The translations under genes were made by a program, and so were the position numbers. DNA of 64,000 nt. It comes from Formosimonas limnophila (GTDB lineage Bacteria; Pseudomonadota; Gammaproteobacteria; Burkholderiales; Burkholderiaceae). Shown piece by piece: positions 46,015 through 55,277 of the stretch (position 1 is the first letter of the stretch; each line of letters starts with the position of its first letter). A model generated the notes under the pieces. It was not told where the DNA came from, searched no databases, and worked only from the letters and a program-made list of their open reading frames with translations. The stretch spans positions 171,240 to 235,239 of the forward strand of contig NZ_BMZG01000003.1 of the NCBI RefSeq assembly GCF_014652675.1. The letters are read 5' to 3'.

Positions 46015-47355
46015 ATGATCGTGTCCGCAGATAACCTCGAACAATCCCTCATCAAACAGCCACCCGTTGTGAACGGCGTATCTGATTTATTGGCTCAAAC
46101 CTCTGTCTATGACTGGGTCACCACTGTCGCCATTATTTTGCTGGCTTACGGTATCACGTGGTGGGTCAAGCGCTGGTTGCGCCAACGTGATATGCAAAAT
46201 ACCACACCGCGATGGTTTGATGTCAACGCCATGGCGCGAGTGCTGTTCCCTTTGTTGCTTTGGCTTATGGCTCATGGCGCACAAGTGGCAGCGGAAAGTC
46301 TGGGGGCGTCAGATGTCTGGCTCAAGTTCATCACACAGCTTTTTGGGGCATTTTTTGCAGTCCGATTGTTTTTGAGTGTGGTGCGAGGTGCGTTGCCTGA
46401 CGGCAGTGTACGGGACATCATCGAGCGTGTCTGTGTCATCAGCATTTGGGCCGTGGTGTTACTGGAGTACACAGGGCGTTTGGATAGCGTATTGGCACAC
46501 TTGGATTCGGTGCGTTTCACGCTGGGTAAAAGCACGGTGACGTTGTCTGATGTGATTGCGTTGGTGTTTATTGTGACAGTGGTTTGGTTACTTTTGAAGT
46601 GGCTCACGGGCATGGTTGAGGCCATGCTGATTCAAAGACCCAATCAATATTTTGTGCAGTTTGACTTAAGTGCGCGCGTCATCTTCGTGCGTATTGCTCA
46701 AGGTGTTTTGGTGGTGGTGGCGGTGTTGTTTTGTTTGATGGCGGTAGGCATTGACGTCGCGGTGCTCTCGGTTTTTGGCGGTGCGCTTGGTGTGGGGATT
46801 GGCTTGGGGTTACAAAAAATTGCCAGTAATTACGTTTCTGGCTTTGTCATGTTGTTTGAGCGCAGTGTGCGTATCGGTGATTTGATTACCACCACAGACA
46901 ATCAGCGTGGTTATGTGACTCAAATCAATGCGCGTTATACCGTCATTCAGGGCATGGATGGCAATGAATTCCTCGTGCCCAATGAGCGGTTAATCACCAT
47001 GCCCGTGACCAACTGGACGTTGAATGACCACAGAGTGTGGATGAGTGCTACTTTGCATCTCAAACATGGTGTGGACATTGATTTTATTCGTCCCAAACTC
47101 ATCGAAGCGGTGTCGCAAATTCCTCGTGTGCTGGCAAGCCCTGCACCAGCTGTCCTGTTAGCCAATACCACTAACACAGGCCATGTGCTCGAAATCACGT
47201 GGTGGGTGAACGACCCCGAAAACGGCCGAATGAATGTGACTTCAGATATCAATCTGGCGATTTGGCGGGTGTGTCGGGCTTATGACATTCCTTTCTCGAT
47301 TGATCAGGCCAAGTACGAAGCGGAGCTTGCTAAAGCTCATGATGAGACGGATTAA
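46015..47355 (+). CDS. MscS-family mechanosensitive channel
   Basis: This 446-residue membrane protein has about six N-terminal helices. The MscS pore and vestibule follow: FGGALGVGIGLGLQKIASNYVSGF, MLFERSVRIGDLITTTDNQRG, then the beta domain GMDGNEFLVPNERLITMPV. It is longer than E. coli MscS because of the extra N-terminal helices. It should release solutes on hypo-osmotic shock. The gap to the preceding gene is 25 bases, so it may be co-transcribed. Confidence 0.9.
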   Translation: MIVSADNLEQSLIKQPPVVNGVSDLLAQTSVYDWVTTVAIILLAYGITWWVKRWLRQRDMQNTTPRWFDVNAMARVLFPLLLWLMAHGAQVAAESLGASDVWLKFITQLFGAFFAVRLFLSVVRGALPDGSVRDIIERVCVISIWAVVLLEYTGRLDSVLAHLDSVRFTLGKSTVTLSDVIALVFIVTVVWLLLKWLTGMVEAMLIQRPNQYFVQFDLSARVIFVRIAQGVLVVVAVLFCLMAVGIDVAVLSVFGGALGVGIGLGLQKIASNYVSGFVMLFERSVRIGDLITTTDNQRGYVTQINARYTVIQGMDGNEFLVPNERLITMPVTNWTLNDHRVWMSATLHLKHGVDIDFIRPKLIEAVSQIPRVLASPAPAVLLANTTNTGHVLEITWWVNDPENGRMNVTSDINLAIWRVCRAYDIPFSIDQAKYEAELAKAHDETD

Positions 47356-47374
47356 GCTGTCATATCAATCGTAT

Positions 47375-47414
47375 AAAAAAACCTGCTTATATAGTGACAC
47401 AAGCAGATTTTTTT
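47375..47414. terminator. Bidirectional terminator between mscS and bdhA
   Basis: A-run, CTGCTT (47383-47388), twelve-base loop, AAGCAG (47401-47406), T-run. The short stem has A and T runs on both sides and lies between converging genes. Confidence 0.65.
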
Positions 47415-47442
47415 AAACCCTAAAGCATCAACCATGACGTCT

Positions 47443-48225
47443 TTATTGCGCTGTCCAGCCGCCATCAATGGGTAAAATTGCCCCCGTAATGGATGCGGCG
47501 GCATCGCTGGCAAGAAACTGCGCATAAGCGGCGATTTGCTCAACTGTGACAAACTGTTTGGTCGGTTGTGCTGCGAGCAGGACGTTGCGTTTGACTTCAT
47601 CCTCCGTGATGCCACGCGCTTTGGCGGTGTCGGGAATCTGTTTTTCGACCAGTGGCGTGAGCACATAGCCTGGGCAGATGGCGTTGCAGGTGATGCCTTT
47701 GTCCGCGACTTCCAATGCGACGGTTTTGGTCAAACCCGCGACGCCGTGCTTCGCAGCAACATAGGCTGATTTGAAAGGACTGGCCACCAGTGCATGTGCT
47801 GAGGCCAGATTGATGATGCGCCCCCAGCCTCGTGCTTTCATTGCGGGCAGGGCTGCGGCGATGGTGTGGAAGTTACTTACAAGGTTAATAGCGATGATGG
47901 CGTTGAGCTTTTCAATCGGAAACTCGTCAATCGGCGCGACGTGCTGAATCCCTGCGTTGTTCACCAATATATCCACTGTACCGAATTCGGCGATGGCGGT
48001 TTTGACCATAGTGGTGATTTGCTCAGGTTGTGTCATGTCTGCCCCGTCATAGCGCACGGTGACGCCGAATTCATTGGCCATTGCGGCGCGTATGGTTTCG
48101 ATTTCGGCTGAATCTCCGAAACCATTGAGTACGATATTGCAGCCTGACGCGGCGAAACCGCGGGCAATGCCCAGACCAATGCCGCTGGTGGAGCCTGTGA
48201 TGAGGGCGGTTTTTCCTGAAAGCAT
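47443..48225 (-). CDS. bdhA: 3-hydroxybutyrate dehydrogenase
   Basis: The ATG at 48225 has AAAGGA upstream and fits the family start MLSGKTALITG. This 260-residue short-chain dehydrogenase has TGSTSGIGLG for NAD, catalytic Ser and Tyr-x3-Lys in SAYVAAKHGVAGLTK, and the enzyme-specific ending ILPIDGGWTAQ. It interconverts 3-hydroxybutyrate and acetoacetate, a step of polyhydroxybutyrate use. No other PHB genes are next to it. The neighbouring genes are unrelated. Confidence 0.9.
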   Translation of the reverse strand: MLSGKTALITGSTSGIGLGIARGFAASGCNIVLNGFGDSAEIETIRAAMANEFGVTVRYDGADMTQPEQITTMVKTAIAEFGTVDILVNNAGIQHVAPIDEFPIEKLNAIIAINLVSNFHTIAAALPAMKARGWGRIINLASAHALVASPFKSAYVAAKHGVAGLTKTVALEVADKGITCNAICPGYVLTPLVEKQIPDTAKARGITEDEVKRNVLLAAQPTKQFVTVEQIAAYAQFLASDAAASITGAILPIDGGWTAQ

Positions 48226-48387
48226 GTCAATTCCTTTGAACAGATTGGTTAAGAGGATTTGATTATAGGGTTCTGAGGACAATTTCGCAGGAAATTTTGT
48301 GGCTTTTGATGATTTGTCGCTGGCATAGTCTGGCGTGCATCAAGTAAAATAGCAAGTTAGTTTTTTCTTAAATAAACAACGGGGTCA

Positions 48388-49620
48388 ATGATGAGCGATA
48401 AAATGAAAGTGGTGTTGGCGTATTCAGGTGGTTTGGACACGTCGGTGATTTTGAAATGGTTGGGCGATAATTACGATTGCGAAGTGGTGACCTTCACAGC
48501 AGATTTGGGGCAAGGAGAAGAGCTTGAGCCTGCTCGTGCAAAGGCATTGGCTTTTGGCATTAAGCCTGAAAACATCTTTATTGATGACTTGCGCGAAGAA
48601 TTCGTGCGCGATTTCGTGTTTCCTATGTTCCGTGCTAACACGGTTTACGAAGGTGAATATCTGCTTGGCACATCCATTGCTCGTCCATTGATTGCCAAAC
48701 GTCAAATCGAAATTGCGAATCTGACAGGCGCGAATGCTGTGTCCCACGGCGCGACAGGCAAGGGCAATGACCAAGTGCGTTTCGAGCTGGGTTACTACGC
48801 TCTACGTCCAGACATCAAAGTGATTGCCCCGTGGCGCGAGTGGGATTTGAACTCACGCGAGAAATTGTTGAAATATGCCGAAAATGCGGGCATTGCGATT
48901 GATGCCAAACACCGTGGTGGCGGTGCACCGTACTCGATGGATGCGAATTTATTGCACATCTCCTTTGAAGGCCGTCACCTCGAAGACCCGAAAAACGAAG
49001 CCGAAGAAGACATGTGGCGCTGGACCGTTTCACCAGAGAGTGCGCCCGATATGCCTGAGTATCTTGACTTGACGTTTGAAAAGGGTGACATCACCGAAAT
49101 TAATGGTGTGGCCATGAAACCGCACGAGATTTTGGCGAAACTCAATGAGTTGGGTGGCACACACGGCATTGGCCGCCTTGATTTGGTTGAAAATCGCTTT
49201 GTCGGCATGAAGTCGCGCGGTTGCTACGAAACACCAGGTGGTACGATTATCCTCAAAGCACATCGTGGCATTGAGTCAATTACGCTTGATCGCGAGGTCG
49301 CGCATCTGAAAGACGACTTGATGCCACGCTACGCGAGCTTGATTTACAACGGCTTTTGGTGGAGCCCTGAGCGAAAAGCCTTGCAAGTGCTCATTGACCA
49401 CACGCAAGCAGCGGTATCTGGACATGTGCGCGTGAAACTGTATAAAGGTTCTGTGACGGTGGTGGCACGTGATTCGGCCAACACGCTGTTTGATCAAACC
49501 ATTGCCACATTTGATGATGATGGTGGTGCATATAACCAAGCCGATGCGGCTGGTTTCATTAAGCTCAATGCCTTGCGTATGCGCATCGCAGAAAATGCAC
49601 GGATTAAGCGTGGTTCGTGA
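48388..49620 (+). CDS. argG: Argininosuccinate synthase
   Basis: This 410-residue enzyme has the ATP-pyrophosphatase loop [15 protein letters not shown] and the family blocks [13 protein letters not shown] and [16 protein letters not shown]. It joins citrulline and aspartate in arginine synthesis. Two ATGs (48388 and 48391) lie behind a GGGG site. Length is normal for the betaproteobacterial type. A transposon-like element starts 21 bases after the stop codon. Confidence 0.96.
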   Translation: MMSDKMKVVLAYSGGLDTSVILKWLGDNYDCEVVTFTADLGQGEELEPARAKALAFGIKPENIFIDDLREEFVRDFVFPMFRANTVYEGEYLLGTSIARPLIAKRQIEIANLTGANAVSHGATGKGNDQVRFELGYYALRPDIKVIAPWREWDLNSREKLLKYAENAGIAIDAKHRGGGAPYSMDANLLHISFEGRHLEDPKNEAEEDMWRWTVSPESAPDMPEYLDLTFEKGDITEINGVAMKPHEILAKLNELGGTHGIGRLDLVENRFVGMKSRGCYETPGGTIILKAHRGIESITLDREVAHLKDDLMPRYASLIYNGFWWSPERKALQVLIDHTQAAVSGHVRVKLYKGSVTVVARDSANTLFDQTIATFDDDGGAYNQADAAGFIKLNALRMRIAENARIKRGS

Positions 49621-49641
49621 TGTAATGTTGCAAATTGTGTT

Positions 49642-49818
49642 AGGGCGTGTTAACACTACCAATGAATTATTACAATGTGTGCATGAAGCACACACAAACC
49701 CAATAATTAAAAGGCTTTCGTAGTATATCCTCTCGCTTTTATAAACTTGGTGTTTTGTTTAGCGGCTTTATTCATTTCGCACTTATCGTTGATTGCTTGA
49801 ATAGTGTTAACACGCCCT
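49642..49818. mobile_element. 177-bp MITE-like element with perfect 17-bp inverted repeats
   Basis: AGGGCGTGTTAACACTA (49642-49658) is repeated in perfect inverse at 49802-49818. The core GTGTTAACAC is itself palindromic. The interior is AT-rich, has no coding capacity, and includes a hairpin TGTGTGC-ATGAA-GCACACA (49676-49694). Size, perfect termini and empty interior suggest a miniature inverted-repeat element or a solo remnant. No target duplication can be recognised. An alternative is a pair of operators 150 bases apart. Confidence 0.55.
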
Positions 49819-50001
49819 GTGCCACAACACTGTAATGACGTGCGGGCAAAGGTGACTTCTCAATACAATGGCTTTAGCACGCTTGCCTATGTGCTGGATA
49901 ATGGTTTTCGGTGTGAGCTGGGCACGGGGCTTAAAATAAATGATAAGGCCCAGGTCAATTTGGGTATGAGCACCACATTGGGAAAAGCTGTAGGCCCGTA
50001 G
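49819..50001 (+). pseudogene. 3' remnant of an unrecognised gene cut by the element
   Basis: An open frame runs from the right end of the element to TAG at 49999-50001. It has real protein character (VTSQYNGFSTLAYVLDNGFR then GTGLKINDKAQVNLGMS) and two cysteines, resembling the end of a small secreted protein. It has no start codon or ribosome site of its own. I cannot assign it to a family. From 50002 to about 50170 I see nothing. Confidence 0.35.
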
Positions 50002-50170
50002 CCAATGTTTTGATTTTGGGGTGCAAGCTCGTTTTTAAGTGCGTTTATTGGCATGTTTTGACCTTTTGACTATGACTTTTAATCATCACATGCCGATTAG
50101 TAGTGAAGTTAAGCGTTATCTGCATGATTCTGCGAATAAGCCACAACAACAGACCAAATCTACCGCCAAT

Positions 50171-50202
50171 AAAAAACGACTTGAGTTACCAAGTCGTTTT
50201 TT
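50171..50202. terminator. Bidirectional terminator by bamD
   Basis: AAAAAACGACTTG, loop AGTTAC, CAAGTCGTTTTTT is a long stem 18 bases beyond the bamD stop. Confidence 0.88.
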
Positions 50203-50220
50203 ATAAGCCAACGTGTCAAA

Positions 50221-51078
50221 TTATTGTGGGGCAGGTAATTCAACCTCGGCTTTTTTGCGATCATTTTTTGAGCCAAATAGGCTGCGTTTAATCTTTTTGA
50301 GTTTCATTTGACTGTCTGGGTAATTCTTTTTCAGAACGGCGAGCGTGTCATTACGCTGTTCATCCAAGCCCAGCTTGTCGTAGGAAGCGGCCATAATGAT
50401 AAGCGCGTCTTCTGTTGATGGTGTGCCGTCATAATTTTTGAGCAAGTCTTGTGAGCGGTTAATTGCAGCGAGATAAGCGCCGCGTTCATAGTAGTACTGT
50501 GCCACACCTGCCTCAAGCACCGCCATGTTGTTGACCAACGACACCATGCGTTTGCGGGCATCTGGAGTGTAACGGCTGTTGGGGAATTTCTCAACAAGGG
50601 TTTTGAATGCGTTGAATGATTCTATCGCCGCTTTCGGGTCACGGTCATTCAGACCTTCGCCAGTTAAAGTGGCAAGGTAACTGACGTTTTGATTGTAGTT
50701 AATCAGGCCTTTGATGTAATAAACGTAGTCAACACGTGGGTGCGAACTATTCAGGGCGATGAATCGGTCCGCTGCGGCGATTGCTTTGACTTTTTCTTCA
50801 TCTTTCCAATATACATACGGTAATTCGAGCTGAGCTTGTACGGCTTGAGGTGAAAAAGGGTACTGTGTGGTGGTTGCTTCTAATATCTCGGCTGCGCGGG
50901 TATAATCTTTGTTGTTTAAGTTGTCGCGCGCTTCTGTGTAGAGGCGGTCGACTGCCCAGCCTGCGAATTCATTTTTGTCTTTTTGATTGCCAAAAGTACC
51001 GCAGCCAGCTAGAAAGCTGACACTTACTGTTGCAACGACACCCAAACGTGCGGCTTTTTTAAGGATAGATACAGTCAT
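50221..51078 (-). CDS. bamD: Outer membrane assembly lipoprotein BamD
   Basis: This 285-residue lipoprotein has the lipidated cysteine at Cys26 (SFLAGCGTF). Five TPR-like repeats follow, with RAAEILEATTTQYPFSPQAVQAQLEL and the family's YPDS (YPDSQMKLKK) ending. It is an essential part of the BAM complex, which inserts beta-barrel proteins. Its start codon overlaps that of the divergent rluD gene. The C-terminal 20 residues are lysine-rich. Confidence 0.93.
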   Translation of the reverse strand: MTVSILKKAARLGVVATVSVSFLAGCGTFGNQKDKNEFAGWAVDRLYTEARDNLNNKDYTRAAEILEATTTQYPFSPQAVQAQLELPYVYWKDEEKVKAIAAADRFIALNSSHPRVDYVYYIKGLINYNQNVSYLATLTGEGLNDRDPKAAIESFNAFKTLVEKFPNSRYTPDARKRMVSLVNNMAVLEAGVAQYYYERGAYLAAINRSQDLLKNYDGTPSTEDALIIMAASYDKLGLDEQRNDTLAVLKKNYPDSQMKLKKIKRSLFGSKNDRKKAEVELPAPQ

Positions 51079-52159
51079 GACAGAGATACCTTTTGATGAA
51101 ATTGGTGACGATTATAACGCATGGGATGAGGATGTGGGTGTAAATGCATTAAATCTTGACCCCATAGAGATGACGGTGACTTCAGCTGCGAGCGGTATGC
51201 GTCTTGATGCGGCTCTTGCAGTTCTTTTGACTAGTTATTCTCGCTCGCGTTTGCAAAAATGGCTCAAAGACGGTGCGGTGCGCTGCAACGGCGAGGTTGA
51301 GGTCAATGCCCGCCGAAAAGTCTACGAGCACGACACATTGCGCGTTGAGCCTCAGCCTTCTGATGAAATGAAGGCTTATACGGCTGAGCCGATGGCGATT
51401 GATGTGATGTACGAAGATAGCGATATCATTGTGATTAACAAGCCTGCAGGTTTGGTGGTTCATCCAGGCAGTGGTAACTGGAGTGGTACATTGCTCAATG
51501 GCTTGCTGCATGCTTATCCCGAGATTACTCAAGTACCACGCGCAGGCATTGTTCACCGTTTGGATAAAGACACTTCGGGCTTGATGGTAGTGGCAAAAAC
51601 ATTGTTGGCACAAACAGATTTGGTGCGTCAGCTGCAAGCGCGCACAGTCAAGCGTCGTTATATTGCGATTGTCCAAGGTGAGGTGGATGCGGATGGCGTG
51701 ATTGACATCGGCATTGGTCGCAATCCCCAAGATCGCTTAAAAATGGCGGCTTTGGTTGGCAACAGTGGTAAGCCAGCTCGAACCTTTTATCAAAGCATGG
51801 GGTTTTGGCAGTTTCAGCAAAAACCTTATTCCATCGTGGTGTGTCAGCTCGAATCAGGGCGCACACATCAGATTCGCGTGCACATGCAGCACCGCGGCTT
51901 TCCGCTGATTGGTGATCCATTGTATGGTGAGAAAAAAGGGGGGCGCAGCACAGTGATTTCTAAAATGGCTGACTTTGAGCGTCAAGCTCTTCATGCTTAC
52001 CAGCTTGGTTTGATTCATCCACGCACGGGCGATTACATGAGCTGGCAAGTTGGCTTGCCAGAAGACATGGTGAATTTGCTTTCGATGATGGGCGTGGATG
52101 TTTTTCCTTTACCTGAGCCAGATATGGTCATGGATGCGGTCAAGGATTTTCAAGGATGA
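51077..52159 (+). CDS. rluD: 23S rRNA pseudouridine synthase RluD
   Basis: This 360-residue enzyme has an acidic 30-residue N-terminus, then an S4 domain (RLDAALAVLLTSYSRSRLQK) and the synthase domain. The catalytic Asp is in GIVHRLDKDTSGLMVVAKT. It makes pseudouridines in helix 69 of 23S rRNA. The ATG at 51077 is chosen by homology. It overlaps bamD's start codon in the palindrome CATG, leaving no intergenic space. The next gene, pgeF, overlaps the stop by four bases. Confidence 0.93.
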   Translation: MTEIPFDEIGDDYNAWDEDVGVNALNLDPIEMTVTSAASGMRLDAALAVLLTSYSRSRLQKWLKDGAVRCNGEVEVNARRKVYEHDTLRVEPQPSDEMKAYTAEPMAIDVMYEDSDIIVINKPAGLVVHPGSGNWSGTLLNGLLHAYPEITQVPRAGIVHRLDKDTSGLMVVAKTLLAQTDLVRQLQARTVKRRYIAIVQGEVDADGVIDIGIGRNPQDRLKMAALVGNSGKPARTFYQSMGFWQFQQKPYSIVVCQLESGRTHQIRVHMQHRGFPLIGDPLYGEKKGGRSTVISKMADFERQALHAYQLGLIHPRTGDYMSWQVGLPEDMVNLLSMMGVDVFPLPEPDMVMDAVKDFQG

Positions 52160-52935
52160 AACACTGGCTCCAGCCAAACTGGCAAGCCCCTGCCAATGTT
52201 CATGCGTACATGACCACTCGCACGGGTGGTGTGAGTGTGGGCACGTATGGTGACATCGCAGGGGTGAACGGCTTAAATCCTGCGACCCATGTCGGCGATG
52301 ACCCGACACATGTCAATGCGAATCGAGCATTGATTCGTGCGCAAGTGCCGAGCGAGCCGCTTTGGCTCAACCAAACCCACAGCACCATCGTTTGGCAACA
52401 GACAGCCAATGATGATGACCACACGAAGCCGCCACCAGAGGCGGATGCTGTGGTGCTGACCCAAGCAGGGCAGGTGGGTGTCATTATGACGGCTGATTGT
52501 TTACCTGCTCTGTTTTGTAGCGACGATGGTAAAGTGGTCGGCGCGGCACATGCTGGCTGGCGCGGATTGGTTGATGGTGTGATAGAGAACACCCTTATTG
52601 CCATGCGCGAGCAAGGGGCTGAAGTTGCTAATATCCACGTTTGGCTGGGTGCGGCGATTGGCCCTGCGGCGTTTGAAGTGGGGCAAGATGTTTTGGAAGA
52701 GTTTTTGGCCAAAACGCCACAAGCTGTAGGTGATGTACGCGCATTTTTCAAGCCAAAATCAGCAGGAAAATACTGGGCTGATATTTATGGATTGGCTCGA
52801 GCGAGGCTATTGGCGATGGGTGTAACGCGCGTTTTTGGTGGCGAGCTATGCACGGTTTCTGACGAGGCGCGCTTTTATTCTTATCGCAGAGATCGAGTCA
52901 CGGGACGCATGGCGACACTGATTTGGTTCGACTGA
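52156..52935 (+). CDS. pgeF: Peptidoglycan editing factor PgeF (YfiH/LACC1 family)
   Basis: This 259-residue protein has the DUF152 motifs VHAYMTTRTGGVS, WLNQTHSTIVW, MTADCLPALF and AAHAGWRGLVDGVIENTL. The metal-binding His/Cys set (His in QTHS, Cys in ADCLP, His in HAGW) is intact. YfiH proteins have been linked to removal of wrongly placed residues in peptidoglycan. Related LACC1-type enzymes act on purine nucleosides. It starts within rluD (ATGA overlap), the usual partner. Confidence 0.92.
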   Translation: MKHWLQPNWQAPANVHAYMTTRTGGVSVGTYGDIAGVNGLNPATHVGDDPTHVNANRALIRAQVPSEPLWLNQTHSTIVWQQTANDDDHTKPPPEADAVVLTQAGQVGVIMTADCLPALFCSDDGKVVGAAHAGWRGLVDGVIENTLIAMREQGAEVANIHVWLGAAIGPAAFEVGQDVLEEFLAKTPQAVGDVRAFFKPKSAGKYWADIYGLARARLLAMGVTRVFGGELCTVSDEARFYSYRRDRVTGRMATLIWFD

Positions 52936-52986
52936 TGCCGTCCATTAATTGCTGCTGCCAACTGCCTGTGTTTTATAGTCGTTTGA

Positions 52987-53919
52987 TTAATCATGTAATG
53001 CAGCTCTTGCCATCTCCGTTGGCGACTTGCTAAAGTACCGTTTGAATTCGCGACAAAACTGCGATTGGCTCTCATAGCCGACTTTCTGAGCAATCAAACC
53101 AATAGACATGTTTTTTTGTACCACAAATGCTCGAGCTTGATGCAACCGAACCTTCTTTAGGTACTGAAGCGGCGTATCGGCCATGTATTTTTTAAATAAG
53201 CGATTGAGCTTTGTTTCACTCATGGCTGCATGATGAGCCAAATCTGCCACGCTTATTTTTTCTGCGAATGTTTCGTTGATGTGTTCAACCACTCGGTGGA
53301 ATTGTTGAAACTGGCTGTTACTCTGAATCCATGACTCAAAAAAACCCTGTCCACTCGAACTCATAAACTCATAAAGAAACCAGCGAAGCTGCGCTTGACC
53401 AAACAAAGTGCAAGTCATCGGGTTAGCCATTGCACTCAATAAGCCATGCAGCCTCTCTCGCAACGTTTCGCTCATTCGATAGCAGGCCAGACCTTCATTT
53501 TGGTGGGTTTGATCGTCTGTCTGATTGGTTGTCTGGTTGTACGAATGAGGCTCACATGCACGCACATCATGGATTAATTGCGCCACCATTTCTCGATCCA
53601 GCTCAATGGTCATGCCGAGTAAGTCTTCATCATTTTGGCATACGGTTGTGCATTGCAGCGGATAATGAGAGGTTAATACCAAAAAATGATGTGCATCGTA
53701 GCGAAATTGACGCAAGCCGAGCTCACCTATTTTTGCCCCAGAAAACAAGATCACCATTCGAGGGTTGTAAATGGTTGATTCTTTTGTGTGGTTAAAAGCA
53801 TGAGGCTGGAAAAATAAGCTCACGCCTTTTAATCCACTCGGTTTAATGCCATGTTGGGTGAGGCTGGGCAACTGCTCATAAAGCGTCCTAGCCAGCTGGG
53901 TGGTGTTTTGATGTTTCAT
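52987..53919 (-). CDS. AraC family regulator (AraC_N type)
   Basis: The 310-residue protein has an N-terminal AraC_N effector domain (GVSLFFQPHA, YDAHHFLVLTSHYPLQCTTV) and a C-terminal double helix-turn-helix at about residues 215-305. The latter shows SVADLAHHAAMSETKLNRLF and IGLIAQKVGYESQSQFCREF. The ATG at 53919 (MKHQNTTQLA) is preferred to one 150 bases earlier, which lies at the edge of the divergent gene. It faces a DJ-1/ABM fusion and probably activates it. Confidence 0.85.
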   Translation of the reverse strand: MKHQNTTQLARTLYEQLPSLTQHGIKPSGLKGVSLFFQPHAFNHTKESTIYNPRMVILFSGAKIGELGLRQFRYDAHHFLVLTSHYPLQCTTVCQNDEDLLGMTIELDREMVAQLIHDVRACEPHSYNQTTNQTDDQTHQNEGLACYRMSETLRERLHGLLSAMANPMTCTLFGQAQLRWFLYEFMSSSGQGFFESWIQSNSQFQQFHRVVEHINETFAEKISVADLAHHAAMSETKLNRLFKKYMADTPLQYLKKVRLHQARAFVVQKNMSIGLIAQKVGYESQSQFCREFKRYFSKSPTEMARAALHD

Positions 53920-54067
53920 GCCTTTATTAGGCAATAATACGCCGTTTTTTGTCAAGATATATTTTGATTGTGAATGTTTTAGGCAAAAAGTAGCTGGTTT
54001 TGTGTATGGCATTCTTACGTTGTTGTGTTTATGATGACGCTTTAAACCAAAACAAAAAGGTAAATTC

Positions 54068-55048
54068 ATGAAAAAAATTCTATTTGTACTGACCAGTCAT
54101 GCAGACTTGGGTGATACAGGGCTAAAAACTGGCTTTTGGTCTGAGGAGTTGGCCGCGCCCTATTACAACTTGCTGGATAAAGGTTGCGACATTACTTTAG
54201 CCTCAGTAAAAGGTGGCCAGCCACCGCTGGACCCTAAAAGCAATTTGCCCGAGTTTCAAACAGACGCGACGCGCCGTATGGACGCAGATCAAGATTTATT
54301 GGGTAAATTAAAAACCACATTACCCTTGAGCTCTGTTCGTCACCAAGATTTTGATGCGGTTTTTTATCCTGGTGGACATGGGCCTTTGTGGGATTTGGCA
54401 AATGATTCGACTTCGGTAAAGTTGATTGCTGATTTTTATGAGTCAAAAAAACCCGTCGCATTCGTCTGCCATGCACCAGCCGCGCTTAAGAGTGTGACGT
54501 TATCCAATGGCGAGTTTTTGGTCAAAGGAAAAAATGTCACAGGTTTTACCAACACCGAAGAAGAAGCGGTGGAGTTAACCCATGTTGTCCCATTTTTGGT
54601 AGAAGACATGCTCAAAGCCAATGGCGCAAACTTTAGCAAAGTAGCGGACTGGCTGCCTTATGCGGTTACCGATGGCTTGTTGATTACAGGCCAAAACCCA
54701 GCATCATCGGACAAAGTGGCAGATGAGCTGTACCACTTACTCTGTGCACGCTCAAGTAAACTGTATGTAACAGCGAAATTTACGGTCAAACCAGAGAAAC
54801 TCGATGAGTCGCTGACCTTGATGAAAAACCTCACCGAAGCGACAAGCAGCAAAGAAGAGGGCTGCGTGGCGTATTACTATCTGCAAAGTGCCACAAATAT
54901 GTATGAGTTTAGCTCAGTCGAAATTTGGCAAGACGAAGTGGCAGAGGCAAAGCACTGGCAAACCGCGCATGTTCAAAACGCCTTATCGGTTCTGCCAGCG
55001 TTGTTGGCGGTTGAACCAGAAATCATTAAGTGGCGAGAGTTGAACTAA
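54068..55048 (+). CDS. DJ-1/PfpI (Hsp31-like) domain fused to an antibiotic-biosynthesis monooxygenase domain
   Basis: This 326-residue protein joins two domains. Residues 1-228 are a class I glutamine-amidotransferase-like DJ-1/PfpI domain with Glu26/27 (TGFWSEELA), PGGHG (101-105) and nucleophile Cys134 in AFVCHAPAAL. This fits Hsp31-type glyoxalase III / deglycase. Residues about 232-326 form an ABM domain (VTAKFTVKPEKLDESLTLM, EIWQDEVAEAKHWQTAHVQN). ABM domains often act on quinones or aromatic compounds. The gene is divergent from an AraC regulator and followed by an ene-reductase gene, which suggests a role against reactive electrophiles. The combined activity is inference. Confidence 0.87.
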   Translation: MKKILFVLTSHADLGDTGLKTGFWSEELAAPYYNLLDKGCDITLASVKGGQPPLDPKSNLPEFQTDATRRMDADQDLLGKLKTTLPLSSVRHQDFDAVFYPGGHGPLWDLANDSTSVKLIADFYESKKPVAFVCHAPAALKSVTLSNGEFLVKGKNVTGFTNTEEEAVELTHVVPFLVEDMLKANGANFSKVADWLPYAVTDGLLITGQNPASSDKVADELYHLLCARSSKLYVTAKFTVKPEKLDESLTLMKNLTEATSSKEEGCVAYYYLQSATNMYEFSSVEIWQDEVAEAKHWQTAHVQNALSVLPALLAVEPEIIKWRELN

Positions 55049-55277
55049 AAATACGGAAGCAGCAGAAAAGGCAATCATCAGTGCAACCTTGAGTTTGAGC
55101 TGATGATTTGCTTGATTTAAAGTGCTAATCTAATATTGAATGCTTGGTCTTTGTATTGCCACAATCCCTTGGTTTTTGACTTGGGATTTTTTTCGTTGTC
55201 GGCTGGCCTTTGGGCTTTGTGGTATATTTCGTCGTTCATTTATGCAGAAGTATTTTTTTGAAAAGAAAGGCAACAAG

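Noticed and set aside
49657-49801. Transposase remnant inside the inverted-repeat element
   Set aside because: No frame of useful length or motif is present in the interior.
53920-54069. 50-residue N-terminal extension of the AraC regulator
   Set aside because: It spans the divergent promoter region and overlaps the start codon of the DJ-1/ABM gene. The sequence is not protein-like for the family.
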